In this document: one piece after another, positions 27,231 through 37,427 of the stretch | Layout: the number at the start of each line of letters is the position of its first letter | How positions within the stretch are numbered: the first letter of the stretch is position 1 | Source of the DNA: Xanthobacteraceae bacterium | GTDB taxonomy: Bacteria > Pseudomonadota > Alphaproteobacteria > Rhizobiales > Xanthobacteraceae | Reading direction: 5' to 3' | Length of the DNA stretch: 64,000 nucleotides | Assembly: GCA_019635635.1 (NCBI GenBank) | Contig: JAHBZB010000001.1 | Coordinates: 1,364,001 to 1,428,000 of the forward strand | Notes under the pieces: model-generated | What the model saw: the letters and a program-made list of their open reading frames with translations, nothing else | The model's database searches: none | Told to the model about the DNA's origin: nothing | Translations under genes and position numbers: made by a program

Positions 27231-28682
27231 ATGCAGAATGTTGCGATGAAGATCGGCGGCCGCGATGCGGCTTCCGCCGATGGACGCACTTATGAGAAGA
27301 AAAATCCGTTCACCGGCGAAGTGATCGCGCGCGTGCCCGATGCCGGCCCGCTCGACGCCGTGGCGGCGGTGGGTGCCGCGGCATCGGCGTTTGCGGAATG
27401 GTCGAAAACGCCGCTTTCAAAGCGCCGCGAAATTCTCTGGAAGGCGGCCGACCTTCTGGCTGCGCGCGCGCAGGACGTCGCGAAGACGATGACCGCGGAA
27501 ACCGGCGCGACCTTCGGCTGGGGCATGTTCAATGCGATGTTCGGCGCGTCGATCTTGCGCGAAGCGGCAAGCTCGGTTTCGCAGATTTCCGGCGAGGTGA
27601 TCCCCTCCGATCATCCGGGCCGGATCGCGATGGCGGTGCGCCAGCCGGTCGGCGTGGTGCTCGGGATCGCGCCGTGGAACGCGCCGATGATCCTTGGCGT
27701 GCGGTCGGTCGCGATGCCGCTTGCCTGCGGCAACACGGTGGTGATGAAGGCTTCCGAAGAAACACCCGGCACGCATCGCATCATCGGTGAGGTGCTTGAG
27801 GCCGCCGGTCTGCCGGCAGGTGCGATCAATATTCTCACGACCTCGCGCGAAGGTGCGGGTGCCGCAGTCGATGCCATGATCGCCGATCCCCGTGTGAAGC
27901 GCATCAACTTCACCGGCTCCACCCATGTCGGCAAGATCATCGCGCAGAGTGCCGCGCGGTTCCTCAAGCCGGTATTGCTCGAGCTCGGCGGCAAGGCGCC
28001 GCAGGTCGTGCTCGACGACGCCAATCTCGACGACGCGGCGGCGGCGGCGAATTTCGGCGCCTTCATGCATCAGGGCCAGATCTGCATGTCGACCGAGCGG
28101 CTGATCGTGCAGAAGCCGGTGATGGAATCGTTCAGCAAGAAACTCGTTGCGAAAGCGGAAGCGCTCCGCGTCGGCGATCCGGCGAAGCAGGACACGCAGA
28201 TCGGCTGTCTCGTTTCCGAGCGTTCGGTGAAGCGTGTCGCCGATCTCGTAAAGGATGCCGTCGATCGCGGCGCGCGCGTGCTTACCGGCGGCACACCGAA
28301 CGGCATGCTGTTTCCGCCGACGGTGATCGACGGTGTCACGCCGCAAATGAAACTCTATCGTGAGGAGTCGTTCGGCCCGGTCGTGGTCCTGATTCCGGTG
28401 GGCGACGACAACGACGCCGTTCGCCTCGCCAACGACAGCGAGTTCGGTCTTTCGGCTTCGGTGTTTTCCGGCGACGTGGACCGCGCTTACGCAGTGGCGT
28501 CGCAAATCCAGAGTGGCATCTGCCACATCAATTCGGCGACGGTTTCCGACGAGCCGCAGATGCCGTTCGGCGGCGTGAAGGATTCCGGCTACGGCCGCTT
28601 CGGCGGCCGCGCGGGCATCAGCGAATTCACTGAACTGCGCTGGATGACAATTCAGACCGGACACGCGCATTATCCGATCTGA
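27231..28682 (+). CDS. Aldehyde dehydrogenase family protein
   Basis: The 483-residue NAD(P)-dependent dehydrogenase has the active-site motifs LLELGGKAPQVVLDDA (catalytic Glu) and HQGQICMSTERLIV (nucleophile Cys), and the cofactor loop FTGSTHVGK. By overall similarity it resembles the vanillin/salicylaldehyde dehydrogenase branch, but the substrate is not fixed by sequence. ATG 27231 has GGGGAG 6-11 nt upstream. Confidence 0.92.
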   Translation: MQNVAMKIGGRDAASADGRTYEKKNPFTGEVIARVPDAGPLDAVAAVGAAASAFAEWSKTPLSKRREILWKAADLLAARAQDVAKTMTAETGATFGWGMFNAMFGASILREAASSVSQISGEVIPSDHPGRIAMAVRQPVGVVLGIAPWNAPMILGVRSVAMPLACGNTVVMKASEETPGTHRIIGEVLEAAGLPAGAINILTTSREGAGAAVDAMIADPRVKRINFTGSTHVGKIIAQSAARFLKPVLLELGGKAPQVVLDDANLDDAAAAANFGAFMHQGQICMSTERLIVQKPVMESFSKKLVAKAEALRVGDPAKQDTQIGCLVSERSVKRVADLVKDAVDRGARVLTGGTPNGMLFPPTVIDGVTPQMKLYREESFGPVVVLIPVGDDNDAVRLANDSEFGLSASVFSGDVDRAYAVASQIQSGICHINSATVSDEPQMPFGGVKDSGYGRFGGRAGISEFTELRWMTIQTGHAHYPI

Positions 28683-28733
28683 CGGTCGCGGACATGAAAC
28701 GGAAGCGGGCGGGAGTTTCCCCGCCCATTTTCG

Positions 28734-29270
28734 TTAATGCGGAAGATACTGCGAGAAGTATTTCAGCAGCCCCCAGCCGGGCGCGAGCAGCACGAAGGCC
28801 CAGAGGATCGCCGACGATACGTTTGCAAGCTGAAACTTCCATTGCGGCACGGCGAAAATTCCGGCGGCGAGCGGAACGAAGGCGCGAAGCGGGCCTGAAA
28901 AGCGGCCGATGAAAACGCCAAGCGCGCCCCACTTGCGGGTGAATTCGTCGGCGCGTTTCGTGAACTCGGGATAGCGCGATAGCGGCCAATGGGTATGCGC
29001 GCCATCTTTGAAATAATGACCGACCGCATAGGAGAGCCAGTCGCCGAGCACCGCGCCGATCACGGCGCCGAACCAGATCGGCCAGAAGGGCAGGCCGCTC
29101 GCGCCGATCAGCCCGCCGATGCCGACGAGCATCACGGTGGCGGGTACGAAGAACGAAATCACGGCAAGCGATTCCGCAAAGCATAGCATGGCCACGATGT
29201 AGGGCGCCCATGCCTGATTGTCTTTCACGAAGTTGACGACATCGGCGGCGAGGGTTTCGAGGGCGTTCAT
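28734..29270 (-). CDS. DedA family membrane protein
   Basis: The 178-residue protein has the DedA (SNARE-associated) layout: an amphipathic start, ESLAVISFFVPATVML, then GAVIGAVLGDWLSYAVGHYF, and the conserved block RKWGALGVFIGRFSGPLRAFVPLAAG (in two parts). DedA proteins take part in lipid flipping, such as undecaprenyl phosphate recycling, and in envelope maintenance. It is a single-gene unit, divergent from pdxY. Confidence 0.92.
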   Translation of the reverse strand: MNALETLAADVVNFVKDNQAWAPYIVAMLCFAESLAVISFFVPATVMLVGIGGLIGASGLPFWPIWFGAVIGAVLGDWLSYAVGHYFKDGAHTHWPLSRYPEFTKRADEFTRKWGALGVFIGRFSGPLRAFVPLAAGIFAVPQWKFQLANVSSAILWAFVLLAPGWGLLKYFSQYLPH

Positions 29271-29368
29271 TCCGGCAGCCTGTTCCTGTTGTTTTCCTGT
29301 TTCACATAGGTACGGCCCATTGAAAATGCCTCGGGCACGGCTTCACGAAAGACGCTATGTTCCGGCCA

Positions 29369-30220
29369 ATGAACCTGCTCTCCATCCAGTCCCACGTCGC
29401 CTATGGCCATGTCGGCAACGCGGCAGCGGCGTTTCCGCTCCAGCGGCTCGGCGCGGAGGTCTGGCTGGTGCATACGGTCCAGTTCTCGAATCACACCGGC
29501 TATGGCGCGTGGCGGGGCAAGGTGTTCGGTGCCGATCTCGTCCGCGACGTGGTGACGGGGATCGAGGAGCGCGGTGTGCTCGGCTCCTGCGACGGGGTGT
29601 TGTCGGGCTATATGGGTGACGCCGCGATCGGGGAAGCGATCCTCGAGGCAGCGACCAAGGTGAGAGCCGCCAATCCGCGCGCGCAGTATTGCTGCGATCC
29701 GGTGATCGGCGACGTCGGCCGCGGCATCTTCGTACGCCCGGGTATTCCGGAGTTCATGCGCGAGCGCGCGGTGAAGGCGGCAGACGTGATCACGCCGAAC
29801 CAGTTCGAACTCGAATATCTCTCCGGTGCCGAGACGCGGACGCTCGCGACTGCGTTGCAGGCGGTTGAAGGCGTGCATCGCATGGGCCCGAAGACGATCC
29901 TCGTCACCAGCCTCCACGTCGAGGACACGCCGAAGGATTGCATCGATCTTCTGGCTTCCGGAAGCGACGGTAAGTATCGGCTGCGCACGCCGCTCCTCGA
30001 CATATCGGTGAACGGCGCGGGGGACGCGATCGCGGCGCTGTTCTTCTTTCATCTCCTGAAGACCGGATCTTCCGCCCAGGCGCTCTCGAACGCGGCGTCT
30101 TCGATTTTCGGATTGATGAAACGCACGAAAGAAGCGGGTTCGCGGGAAATTCTGCTGGTCGCGGCGCAGGACGAGTTCGTCAGTCCGGCGAGAAAATTCA
30201 ACGCTGAAAAAATTGGTTAG
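29369..30220 (+). CDS. pdxY: Pyridoxal kinase
   Basis: PdxY phosphorylates pyridoxal in the B6 salvage pathway. The 283-residue product begins MNLLSIQSHVAYGHVGNAAA, the usual PdxY N terminus, and has YCCDPVIGD and the ribokinase-type anion hole and catalytic Asp in VNGAGDAIAALFF. ATG 29357 would add four residues. The next gene, ppk2, starts 14 nt after its stop, so they probably share a transcript. Confidence 0.93.
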   Translation: MNLLSIQSHVAYGHVGNAAAAFPLQRLGAEVWLVHTVQFSNHTGYGAWRGKVFGADLVRDVVTGIEERGVLGSCDGVLSGYMGDAAIGEAILEAATKVRAANPRAQYCCDPVIGDVGRGIFVRPGIPEFMRERAVKAADVITPNQFELEYLSGAETRTLATALQAVEGVHRMGPKTILVTSLHVEDTPKDCIDLLASGSDGKYRLRTPLLDISVNGAGDAIAALFFFHLLKTGSSAQALSNAASSIFGLMKRTKEAGSREILLVAAQDEFVSPARKFNAEKIG

Positions 30221-30234
30221 CGAAGGAACAGGAA

Positions 30235-31122
30235 ATGCCACTGGATCGCGCGAAGATGCTTTCGCAGTACCGGATCACCGCGCCGGAAAAATTCCGGCTG
30301 AAGGATATGAGTCCGGGCGACACCTATGATCTTCCGCATACGAAGGACGATGCCAAGGACGAGCTGGAAGACGTCGTCAAATCGATCGCGAAATATCAGG
30401 AGATGCTCTACGCGCAGGATCAATGGTCGCTGCTCGTCATCTTTCAGGCGATGGATGCCGCGGGCAAGGACAGCGTACTCGACAAGGTGATGTCGGGCAT
30501 CAACCCGCAGGGTTGTCAGGTGCATTCGTTCAAGGCGCCGACTTCGACCGAACTCGACCACGACTGGCTCTGGCGTACGACTGTGGCGCTGCCGGAACGC
30601 GGTCGGATCGGCGTGTTCAATCGCTCATATTATGAAGAAGTGCTCGTGGTGCGCGTGCATCCCGAAATTCTGGGGAAGCAGCGCGTCCCGAAAAAGCTCG
30701 TCGGCAAGGACATCTGGCAGGAGCGCTTCGACGACATCCGCGCGTTCGAGAAGCACATGTCGCGCAACGGCACGAAAATCCTGAAATTCTTCCTGAACGT
30801 CTCGAAGGAGGAGCAGAAGAAACGCTTCCTCGACCGCATCGACCAACCGGACAAGAACTGGAAGTTCAACGTAGGCGACCTCGCCGAGCGCATGCTTTGG
30901 GAGAAGTATATGGACGCCTACGAGGACATGATCCGCAACACGACCACGGAACATGCGCCCTGGTACGTCGTGCCTGCCGACAAAAAATGGTTCACGCGGC
31001 TCGTGGTCGCGCACGCGATCGATGATGCGCTTTCCGGCCTTGGGCTCGCTTATCCGAAGGTCGAGGCTGCCTCGATCGAGGAGATGAAGAAGGCGCGCGA
31101 GGTTCTCGCGAACGAGAAGTAA
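30235..31122 (+). CDS. ppk2: Polyphosphate kinase 2 family protein
   Basis: PPK2 enzymes transfer phosphate between polyphosphate and nucleotides. The 295-residue single-domain protein carries Walker A FQAMDAAGKDSVLDKVMSG and the following INPQGCQVHSFKAP, Walker B region RIGVFNRSYYEEVLVVRVHP and the lid FLNVSKEEQKKRFLDRID. The sequence lies nearer the class that phosphorylates AMP/ADP than the tandem class II form, but class is inferred. RBS AAGGAA precedes ATG 30235. Confidence 0.92.
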   Translation: MPLDRAKMLSQYRITAPEKFRLKDMSPGDTYDLPHTKDDAKDELEDVVKSIAKYQEMLYAQDQWSLLVIFQAMDAAGKDSVLDKVMSGINPQGCQVHSFKAPTSTELDHDWLWRTTVALPERGRIGVFNRSYYEEVLVVRVHPEILGKQRVPKKLVGKDIWQERFDDIRAFEKHMSRNGTKILKFFLNVSKEEQKKRFLDRIDQPDKNWKFNVGDLAERMLWEKYMDAYEDMIRNTTTEHAPWYVVPADKKWFTRLVVAHAIDDALSGLGLAYPKVEAASIEEMKKAREVLANEK

Positions 31123-31137
31123 TCGCGCTCAGGCGCT

Positions 31138-31467
31138 TTAGCGGTAACCGTATTTCTTCTTGACCGTGGCAAGTTCGCGGTTCGCACCGCCTGCATCGCC
31201 GGAGGCGCAAACTGCGCGCACCGGGCCGAGATCGGTTGCAATCCGCGCGAATACGTTCGGATCGAGCGAGCCGGTGCCGACATCGGCCGCGATCACTTCC
31301 TGAAAGCGATTGATGTTCTGCGCGCATGCGGCCGGGCCGGTCGCTGGCGCGAGCGACGCAATCTGCGGGTCGGGTGCTGCCGCCTGCTGTTGCGGCGGCT
31401 GGCTCGACGTGCTCGCGCAGGCCGCGCAGAGCAAGAGAAGGGGCAAGCTGAAAAGAGTGCGTTTCAT
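31138..31467 (-). CDS. Small predicted lipoprotein of unknown function
   Basis: The 109-residue product has a lipoprotein signal (MKRTLFSLPLLLLCAAC) with Cys17 as the lipidation site. A Gln/Pro/Ala-rich spacer and a short helical domain (INRFQEVIAADVGTGSLDPN, then ANRELATVKKKYGYR) follow. Two more cysteines (AACAQ and AVCAS) could form a disulfide. No family is recognised. It is convergent with ppk2. Confidence 0.72.
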   Translation of the reverse strand: MKRTLFSLPLLLLCAACASTSSQPPQQQAAAPDPQIASLAPATGPAACAQNINRFQEVIAADVGTGSLDPNVFARIATDLGPVRAVCASGDAGGANRELATVKKKYGYR

Positions 31468-31539
31468 CCCGGTTCCTTCTGGTTGCGGCGAATTTGTACC
31501 GGAACGAATCTTGATGCAATATTAAGTGGCAGGTGACCG

Positions 31540-32337
31540 ATGCGCGCAGCCGTAGTTTTACTCGCTCTCGCCTTTGGCGTGGCGCTTTCCGGCGCGGCTA
31601 GTGCCGCCGAACCCACCGTCGAAATTGCGTCGCGCAATCAGAAAATCCGCGCGATTCTGCTGAAGCCGCAAAAGCCGATCGCAAGCGTGATCCTGCTCGT
31701 CGGCGGTCACGGCAAGATGGACATCGCGCCGAACGGCAACATCGGCTGGGGTCGCGGCAATCAGCTCATCCGCACGCGCGCCGAATATCTAAAGCAGGGC
31801 TTCGCAGTGCTCGTGCCCGACATCGCGCCGGACTGGAAAACGCCGGCCGGCGTCGTCAACGGCTATCGCTTCAATCCTTTGCATGGCGCGGATATCGGCG
31901 CGCTGGTCGCCTACATGCGCACGATCGCTGAGCCGGTGGTGCTGGTCGGCACGAGCCGCGCCGGCGTCACGACCGGCGTGACATTGCTCGTCACGGAAGG
32001 AAAAAATCGCCCTGACTTCGTGGTGCTTACCGCGCCGATGCTGATGCCACATGGAAAGCAGCCGAGCTTCCTCAAGGCGATTCAGGGCAATAGGCAGAAG
32101 GCGCAGATTCCGATGCTCATCGTCGGGCACAACAAGGACCAATGCCCGATGACGTCGCCGGCTTCGATCGGCGATTTCCAGAAATGGCGCGGCAGCGACA
32201 ATCTTGAAATTCTGCGGCTCGATGGTCCGCAAGGGGCGGGGCATCCCTGCGAGGCTAAGGCTGCGCACGGCTTTATCGGGATCGATGATCAGGTGGTCAG
32301 CGCCGTTTCCGCCTGGATCAAACGGCAAAAGCACTGA
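31540..32337 (+). CDS. Secreted alpha/beta-hydrolase-like protein
   Basis: The 265-residue product has a signal peptide (residues 1-22, ending ASAAE) and an alpha/beta-hydrolase core: LLVGGHGKM as the oxyanion loop, the nucleophile elbow VLVGTSRAGVTTG, and IDDQVVSAVSAWI near the end after HPCEAKAAHGF, whose His is the likely catalytic base. The elbow has Ala instead of the usual second Gly of GxSxG. Substrate is unknown. Confidence 0.78.
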   Translation: MRAAVVLLALAFGVALSGAASAAEPTVEIASRNQKIRAILLKPQKPIASVILLVGGHGKMDIAPNGNIGWGRGNQLIRTRAEYLKQGFAVLVPDIAPDWKTPAGVVNGYRFNPLHGADIGALVAYMRTIAEPVVLVGTSRAGVTTGVTLLVTEGKNRPDFVVLTAPMLMPHGKQPSFLKAIQGNRQKAQIPMLIVGHNKDQCPMTSPASIGDFQKWRGSDNLEILRLDGPQGAGHPCEAKAAHGFIGIDDQVVSAVSAWIKRQKH

Positions 32338-32468
32338 CCTATTTTTGCTGCGCAAAGATGCGGCTTGCGAGCAGCGGAAAGGGCCGGTAGAACGCTCGCC
32401 GTCCGCTTACGGATTGCTAACCGCGCTCCGCCAAGCTGGACGACGAATCGAGAGCAACGCCTGACGCC

Positions 32469-32564
32469 ATGACGACTTTCCACGATATGCGTCTTGCCAC
32501 CCGGATCGGCACGATCCCGGGTTCCGCTCTCATTCTGGGTCTCCTTCTTCTTCGCCGCCCCTGA
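32469..32564 (+). CDS. leuA leader peptide (leucine-rich)
   Basis: A 31-codon frame from ATG 32469 (or 25 codons from ATG 32487) ends ALILGLLLLRRP, with six Leu codons including four in a row, 98 nt upstream of leuA. Downstream, GGGCGCT (32573-32579) can pair either locally (GGCG/CGCC, 32574-32585) or with AGCGCCC (32633-32639) close to the leuA ribosome site. No T-rich terminator is evident, so control might act on translation or through another fold. Peptide composition and position strongly suggest leucine-dependent attenuation; the mechanism is inferred. Confidence 0.75.
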   Translation: MTTFHDMRLATRIGTIPGSALILGLLLLRRP

Positions 32565-32662
32565 GGCCGGCTGGGCGCTTGCGCCTTGGCACTCAGGGGA
32601 TCGAGCCGAACCAGAACCCCGGAGCGCCCGAAGCGGCGTAAAGCCAAAGAAGGAATAGAACG

Positions 32663-34237
32663 ATGAGCAACCCGAATTCGCCCGCGCCGAAAGGCAGCGA
32701 AAAGGACCGCGTACTGATTTTCGACACCACGCTGCGCGACGGCGAACAGTGCCCTGGCGCGTCGATGACCTTCGAGGAGAAGCTCGAGGTCGCGGAACTC
32801 CTCGACGATATGCGCGTCGATATCATCGAGGCGGGCTTCCCGATCGCTTCGGAAGGCGATTTCCATTCGGTTTCCGAGATCGCGAAGCGCTCGAAGAACG
32901 CGATCATCGCGGGGCTGTCGCGCGCGGCCTTCAACGACATCGACCGCTGCGCCGAGGCCGTGAAGCATGCGCGCCGTCCGCGCATCCACACGTTTCTCTC
33001 CACGTCGCCGGTGCACATGAAGTACAAGCTCCAGAAAGAGCCGGAGCAGGTGCTGGAGATGGTGATCGCGCAGGTGACGCGCGCGCGAAACCACGTGGAA
33101 GACGTCGAGTGGTCCTCGGAAGACGGCACCCGCACGGAGATCGATTTCCTGTGCCGTTGCGTGGAAGCTGCGATCAAGGCGGGCGCGACCACGATCAATA
33201 TTCCCGATACCGTCGGCTACACCACGCCCGCGGAATATGCGCAGCTTTTCAAAACCGTGCGCGAGCGCGTGCCGAATTCCGATAAGGCGCGCTTCTCGGT
33301 GCATTGCCATGACGATCTCGGCATGGCGGTAGCAAATTCGATCGCGGGCGTCGAAGGCGGTGCCCGGCAGATCGAATGCACTATCAACGGCATCGGCGAG
33401 CGCGCGGGCAATGCCTCGCTTGAGGAAGTCGTGATGGCGCTGCGCACCCGCGCCGACATCTATCCGTACTGGAACAATATCGACGCGACCATGCTGACGC
33501 GCGCTTCCAAGCTCGTCTCCGCGGTGACGTCGTTTCCGGTGCAATACAACAAGGCTATCGTCGGCCGGAATGCGTTCGCGCACGAGAGCGGCATTCATCA
33601 GGACGGCATGCTCAAGCATACGCAGACCTATGAAATCATGAGACCGGAAGACGTCGGCGTTTCGAAGACTTCGCTCGTCATGGGCAAGCATTCGGGGCGT
33701 CATGCTTTCCGCGAGAAGCTGAAAGAGCTCGGCTACGATCTTGGCGACAATGCGCTGAACGACGCCTTCAATCGCTTCAAGGCGCTCGCCGACAAGAAGA
33801 AGCATGTCTATGATGAGGACATCGCCGCGCTGGTCGATGACGAGATCGCGCAGGCACACGATCACATCAAGATCGTTTCGCTCTCGGTAGTTGCTGGTAC
33901 GCAAGGGCCGCAGCGCGCGACGCTGCGCCTCGACATCGACGGCAAGGTCGTCACCGAAGAAGCGACCGGAAACGGTCCGGTGGATGCAATCTTCAATGCG
34001 ATCAAGACGCTGGTGCCGCATAGCGCGAAGCTGATGCTCTATCAGGTTCATGCGGTGACCGAAGGCACCGACGCGCAGGCAGAAGTCTCCGTGCGTCTGG
34101 AGGAGGGCGGCAAGGAGGTGTCCGCGCGCGGCGCAGATGCCGACACGCTGGTCGCGTCCGCTAAAGCCTATATCAACGCCTTGAACAAGCTTTCGCAGAA
34201 GCGGCAGTCGGTGAATCCGCAGACTGCGGCGGGATAA
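32663..34237 (+). CDS. leuA: 2-isopropylmalate synthase
   Basis: LeuA condenses 2-oxoisovalerate with acetyl-CoA, the first step committed to leucine. The 524-residue product has the catalytic (beta/alpha)8 barrel with [16 protein letters not shown], the metal-binding [16 protein letters not shown] and [16 protein letters not shown], and a C-terminal LeuA dimer domain for leucine feedback ([20 protein letters not shown]). AAGGAA lies 7 nt before ATG 32663. A leader peptide rich in Leu codons precedes it. Confidence 0.97.
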   Translation: MSNPNSPAPKGSEKDRVLIFDTTLRDGEQCPGASMTFEEKLEVAELLDDMRVDIIEAGFPIASEGDFHSVSEIAKRSKNAIIAGLSRAAFNDIDRCAEAVKHARRPRIHTFLSTSPVHMKYKLQKEPEQVLEMVIAQVTRARNHVEDVEWSSEDGTRTEIDFLCRCVEAAIKAGATTINIPDTVGYTTPAEYAQLFKTVRERVPNSDKARFSVHCHDDLGMAVANSIAGVEGGARQIECTINGIGERAGNASLEEVVMALRTRADIYPYWNNIDATMLTRASKLVSAVTSFPVQYNKAIVGRNAFAHESGIHQDGMLKHTQTYEIMRPEDVGVSKTSLVMGKHSGRHAFREKLKELGYDLGDNALNDAFNRFKALADKKKHVYDEDIAALVDDEIAQAHDHIKIVSLSVVAGTQGPQRATLRLDIDGKVVTEEATGNGPVDAIFNAIKTLVPHSAKLMLYQVHAVTEGTDAQAEVSVRLEEGGKEVSARGADADTLVASAKAYINALNKLSQKRQSVNPQTAAG

Positions 34238-34257
34238 GACGCCCGCTATAGAGAAAA

Positions 34258-34297
34258 GAAACGGGCCGCATGGAAAGTGCGGCCCGTTTTCATTTTA
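34258..34297. terminator. Bidirectional terminator between leuA and the RND permease
   Basis: The stem AACGGGCCGCA/TGCGGCCCGTT (34260-34288) is flanked by GAAAAGAA on the left and TTTTCATTTT on the right, so it can terminate both convergent transcripts. On the right it reaches the stop of the RND permease gene. Confidence 0.85.
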
Positions 34298-37200
34298 CTC
34301 GGCGGGGACGATTTTCGCGTCACCTTCTTTCGGCTTTTTGCCGAACCGCCGCCTGCGCCATTGCGCCATCTGTTCGATGCCCATCAACATCGCGGGCGTC
34401 ACGACCAGCGTCAGAATAGTTGCGAAGCCGAGGCCGAACACGATCGCGGTGGAAAGATTGATCCACCACTGCGTCGCGGGCGCACCGACCGCGACGTCGC
34501 GCATCACGAAGTCGAGGTTCACGCCAAAGGCGATCGGCAACACGCCGAGAATCGCGGCCACCGCCGTCAGCACGACGGGGCGGGCGCGTTCGCGACAGGT
34601 AAGCAAAATCGCGTCATAGGCGTTCATGCCCTCGTGCCGCAATCGGTCGTAGGTATCGATCAGCACGATGTTGTTGTTCACGATCACGCCTGCGTTCGCG
34701 ATCACGCCGATGCCGCCCATGACCACGCCGAAAGGCTGGCCCATCAACATGAAACCGAGCATCACGCCGAAAGTCGAAAGCACGACCGCGGTCAGAACCA
34801 CGAATACCGAAGTGATCTTGTTGAACTGCGCAAGCAGGATCGTGAAGATCAGGAAGATCGCGGTCGCAAACGCGGTCACGAGGAAGGCGCCGGCCTTCTC
34901 GCGTTCTTCGTCTTCGCCCTTCATCTTCCACAAGACGCCGGTGCCGAGATCGGCTTTCGCGATTTCGGCGGCGATTTCCTGCTGGACGACAGAGCTTTGC
35001 GCGCCTGCCGCGACGTTCGACTGCACCGTGATGATGCGGTTGCCATTCACGCGCTTGATGTTGCCGACGCGCTTCTGCGGCACGCGCTCGACGAAGTTGC
35101 CGAGCGGCACATGGCCCGAGGAGGTCTGCGCCCGCAACTCGTCGATCTGGCCGAGCGAGCGCAGTTCGGGCGGGAAGCGCACGATGATGTCCACCGGCTT
35201 GTCGGCCTCCGCCGGACGATAATCAGTGATCTTCAGACCGTTGGTGACGAGTTGCACGGCATTGCCGACAGTCGCGGCACTTGCGCCATATTGCGCGGCG
35301 AGCGCCTTGTTGACCTGAATGGTCCAGTCGATGCCGGGAAGCTGCTGGCCGTCGTCTAGGTCGCGCACCTGCGGATGTTTGGCGAGGATCGCGGCGACCT
35401 TCTGCGCAGCGGCAGGCAGAAGCTCCGGATTGAGCGCGGACAGCTGCACCTGCACCGGCTTGCCGGTCGGTGGGCCCGCGCGCGGCGCGGTCACCTCGAT
35501 CTGCACGCCGGGAATGTCGGCGGTCACATCGCGCATCTGGTCCATGATCTCGCGCGCCTTGGGCCGCGTTTTCCAGTCCGCGAACTCGAATTGCATGACG
35601 CCCACGGTGTCTTCCGAAAGCTCGTCCTGTCCGCGCGGCTGTTCGCCGACGCGGGAGTAAACGGTCGATAGGCCGGGGAATTTCAGCACGCGCGCCTCGA
35701 CCTGCCGCATGATGCGGTCTTTCTCTTCGATCGAGAGATTGCCGCGGGCGTGAATCACGACCTGACCGAAATCGGGCTCGACGTCGGGGAAGAATTCGAC
35801 GCCGCGCCCGAAGCGGCCATAGGCCTGCTGGATCACGACCAGCACGGCAAGCACGACGAGGATCGTCGTGCCTGGACGCGCGATCGCGCGCTTCACGAGC
35901 CGCATATAAGGACCCTTGTCGGAGACGCGGTCGTCGTGAGGCACTGGAGATGCGCGCCCGAGCAGGGCGCCGAGGGTGGGCGTGAAGATCAGCGCGACCA
36001 CCATCGAGGCGAACAGCGTCGCGATCAGCGTGATCGGCAGATATTTCATGAACTCGCCGACCACGCCCGGCCAGAACAGAAGTGGGGAGAAGGCGGCGAT
36101 GCGCGTAAACGTCGCCGAAATCACCGGCGTCGCCATGCGCTTCGCCGCGAGCGAATAAGCCTCGCGCGGCTGCATGCCTTCGGACATGCGCCGCTCGGCG
36201 AATTCGGAAACGATGATCGCGTCGTCCACCAGCATGCCGACCGCAAGGATCAGCGAGAACAGCACGACGATGTTGATCGTGAGTCCGGCGAGATAAAGCC
36301 CGAGCACGCCGGTCAGGAACGATGCCGGAATCGCAATGCCGATGAAGACGGAAGCACGGAGCCCGAGCGCAAACAGAATGATGACGGTAACGAGCAGCAC
36401 CGCGGTCGCGACCGAGTTCTGCAAGTCATGCAGCATGATGCGGATGGTCTTCGACTTGTCCTGCGTGAACGACACTTTCACCGCGGCGGGCCAGGTCTTC
36501 TGCAATTGCTCGACGACCTTCTTCACGCCATCGACCGTATTGATGAGGTTTTCGCCGGTGCGCTTGGTCACCTCGATGGTCATGGCCGGCTGGCCATTGA
36601 CGCGGGTGATCGTCGCGGCGTCCTTGAAGGTCGGGCGCACTTCGGCGATGTCGCCGAGCGTCACGTTCGCGCCGGAGGTAGCGGCGACCGGAATGCGCAG
36701 CACGTCTTCGGGCTTCTCGATGAGGGAGGGCACCTTGACCGCGAAGCGGCCGGTCTCGCCTTCGATGGAGCCGGCCGCGACCAGCGAATTCGAGGCGCGG
36801 GTGATCTGTAAAAGCTGATCGAGCGCGACATTGTAGCTCTTCATCAGCGCCGGGTTGGCGATGATTTCGACCGCCTCGTCGCGCGCGCCGCGCAGGTCGG
36901 CGGACAAGACGCCCGGCGATTGCTCGATCGCATTCTTTGCCGTGCGGGCGATGTGGAGCAGCGTGCGCTCGGGCACGTCGCCGGAGAGCGCGACCACGAT
37001 CACCGGATAGAGCGAGAGATTGACCTCCTGCACCAGCGGCTCGTCCATGTCGGTTGGCATGTCGCGCTTGGCTTCATCGACCTTGGCGCGAACGTCGGCG
37101 AGCGCGGATTTTGAATCGAAGCCAGCGTTGAATTCGAGCAGCACATAGCCGCCGTTCTCGAAGGCCTGGCTCCGCATTTCCTTGACGTTGCCGACCGATT

Positions 37201-37414
37201 TCAGCTTGGTCTCGACCGGGCGCAAGAGCAGCCGTTCGGCATCTTCCGGGCTGATGCCGCGCTGGGAGAGCTGCACATAGACGATCGGAATCCGCACGTC
37301 GGGTTCGGATTCCTTCGCGATCCGCACATAGGCGACCGCGCCCGCGAGCAGCAGGAAAATCAGCGTCGCGATCGTGAGTCGCGAGCGGGTGATGGCAAAA
37401 TCAACGGGGTTCAT
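34295..37414 (-). CDS. Efflux RND transporter permease subunit
   Basis: This 1039-residue inner-membrane pump has the AcrB/MexB-type layout of twelve helices and two large periplasmic loops. Motifs include the N-terminal FAITRSRLTIATLIFLLLAG, GMLVDDAIIVSEFAERRM with the proton-relay aspartates in helix 4, and GVIANAGVIVNNNIVLIDTY in the second half. ATG 37414 is chosen; it lies 14 nt after the stop of the adaptor gene. TetR, adaptor and pump form one operon. No outer-membrane channel gene is linked. Confidence 0.93.
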   Translation of the reverse strand: MNPVDFAITRSRLTIATLIFLLLAGAVAYVRIAKESEPDVRIPIVYVQLSQRGISPEDAERLLLRPVETKLKSVGNVKEMRSQAFENGGYVLLEFNAGFDSKSALADVRAKVDEAKRDMPTDMDEPLVQEVNLSLYPVIVVALSGDVPERTLLHIARTAKNAIEQSPGVLSADLRGARDEAVEIIANPALMKSYNVALDQLLQITRASNSLVAAGSIEGETGRFAVKVPSLIEKPEDVLRIPVAATSGANVTLGDIAEVRPTFKDAATITRVNGQPAMTIEVTKRTGENLINTVDGVKKVVEQLQKTWPAAVKVSFTQDKSKTIRIMLHDLQNSVATAVLLVTVIILFALGLRASVFIGIAIPASFLTGVLGLYLAGLTINIVVLFSLILAVGMLVDDAIIVSEFAERRMSEGMQPREAYSLAAKRMATPVISATFTRIAAFSPLLFWPGVVGEFMKYLPITLIATLFASMVVALIFTPTLGALLGRASPVPHDDRVSDKGPYMRLVKRAIARPGTTILVVLAVLVVIQQAYGRFGRGVEFFPDVEPDFGQVVIHARGNLSIEEKDRIMRQVEARVLKFPGLSTVYSRVGEQPRGQDELSEDTVGVMQFEFADWKTRPKAREIMDQMRDVTADIPGVQIEVTAPRAGPPTGKPVQVQLSALNPELLPAAAQKVAAILAKHPQVRDLDDGQQLPGIDWTIQVNKALAAQYGASAATVGNAVQLVTNGLKITDYRPAEADKPVDIIVRFPPELRSLGQIDELRAQTSSGHVPLGNFVERVPQKRVGNIKRVNGNRIITVQSNVAAGAQSSVVQQEIAAEIAKADLGTGVLWKMKGEDEEREKAGAFLVTAFATAIFLIFTILLAQFNKITSVFVVLTAVVLSTFGVMLGFMLMGQPFGVVMGGIGVIANAGVIVNNNIVLIDTYDRLRHEGMNAYDAILLTCRERARPVVLTAVAAILGVLPIAFGVNLDFVMRDVAVGAPATQWWINLSTAIVFGLGFATILTLVVTPAMLMGIEQMAQWRRRRFGKKPKEGDAKIVPAE

Positions 37415-37427
37415 TCCATTGCTCCCG

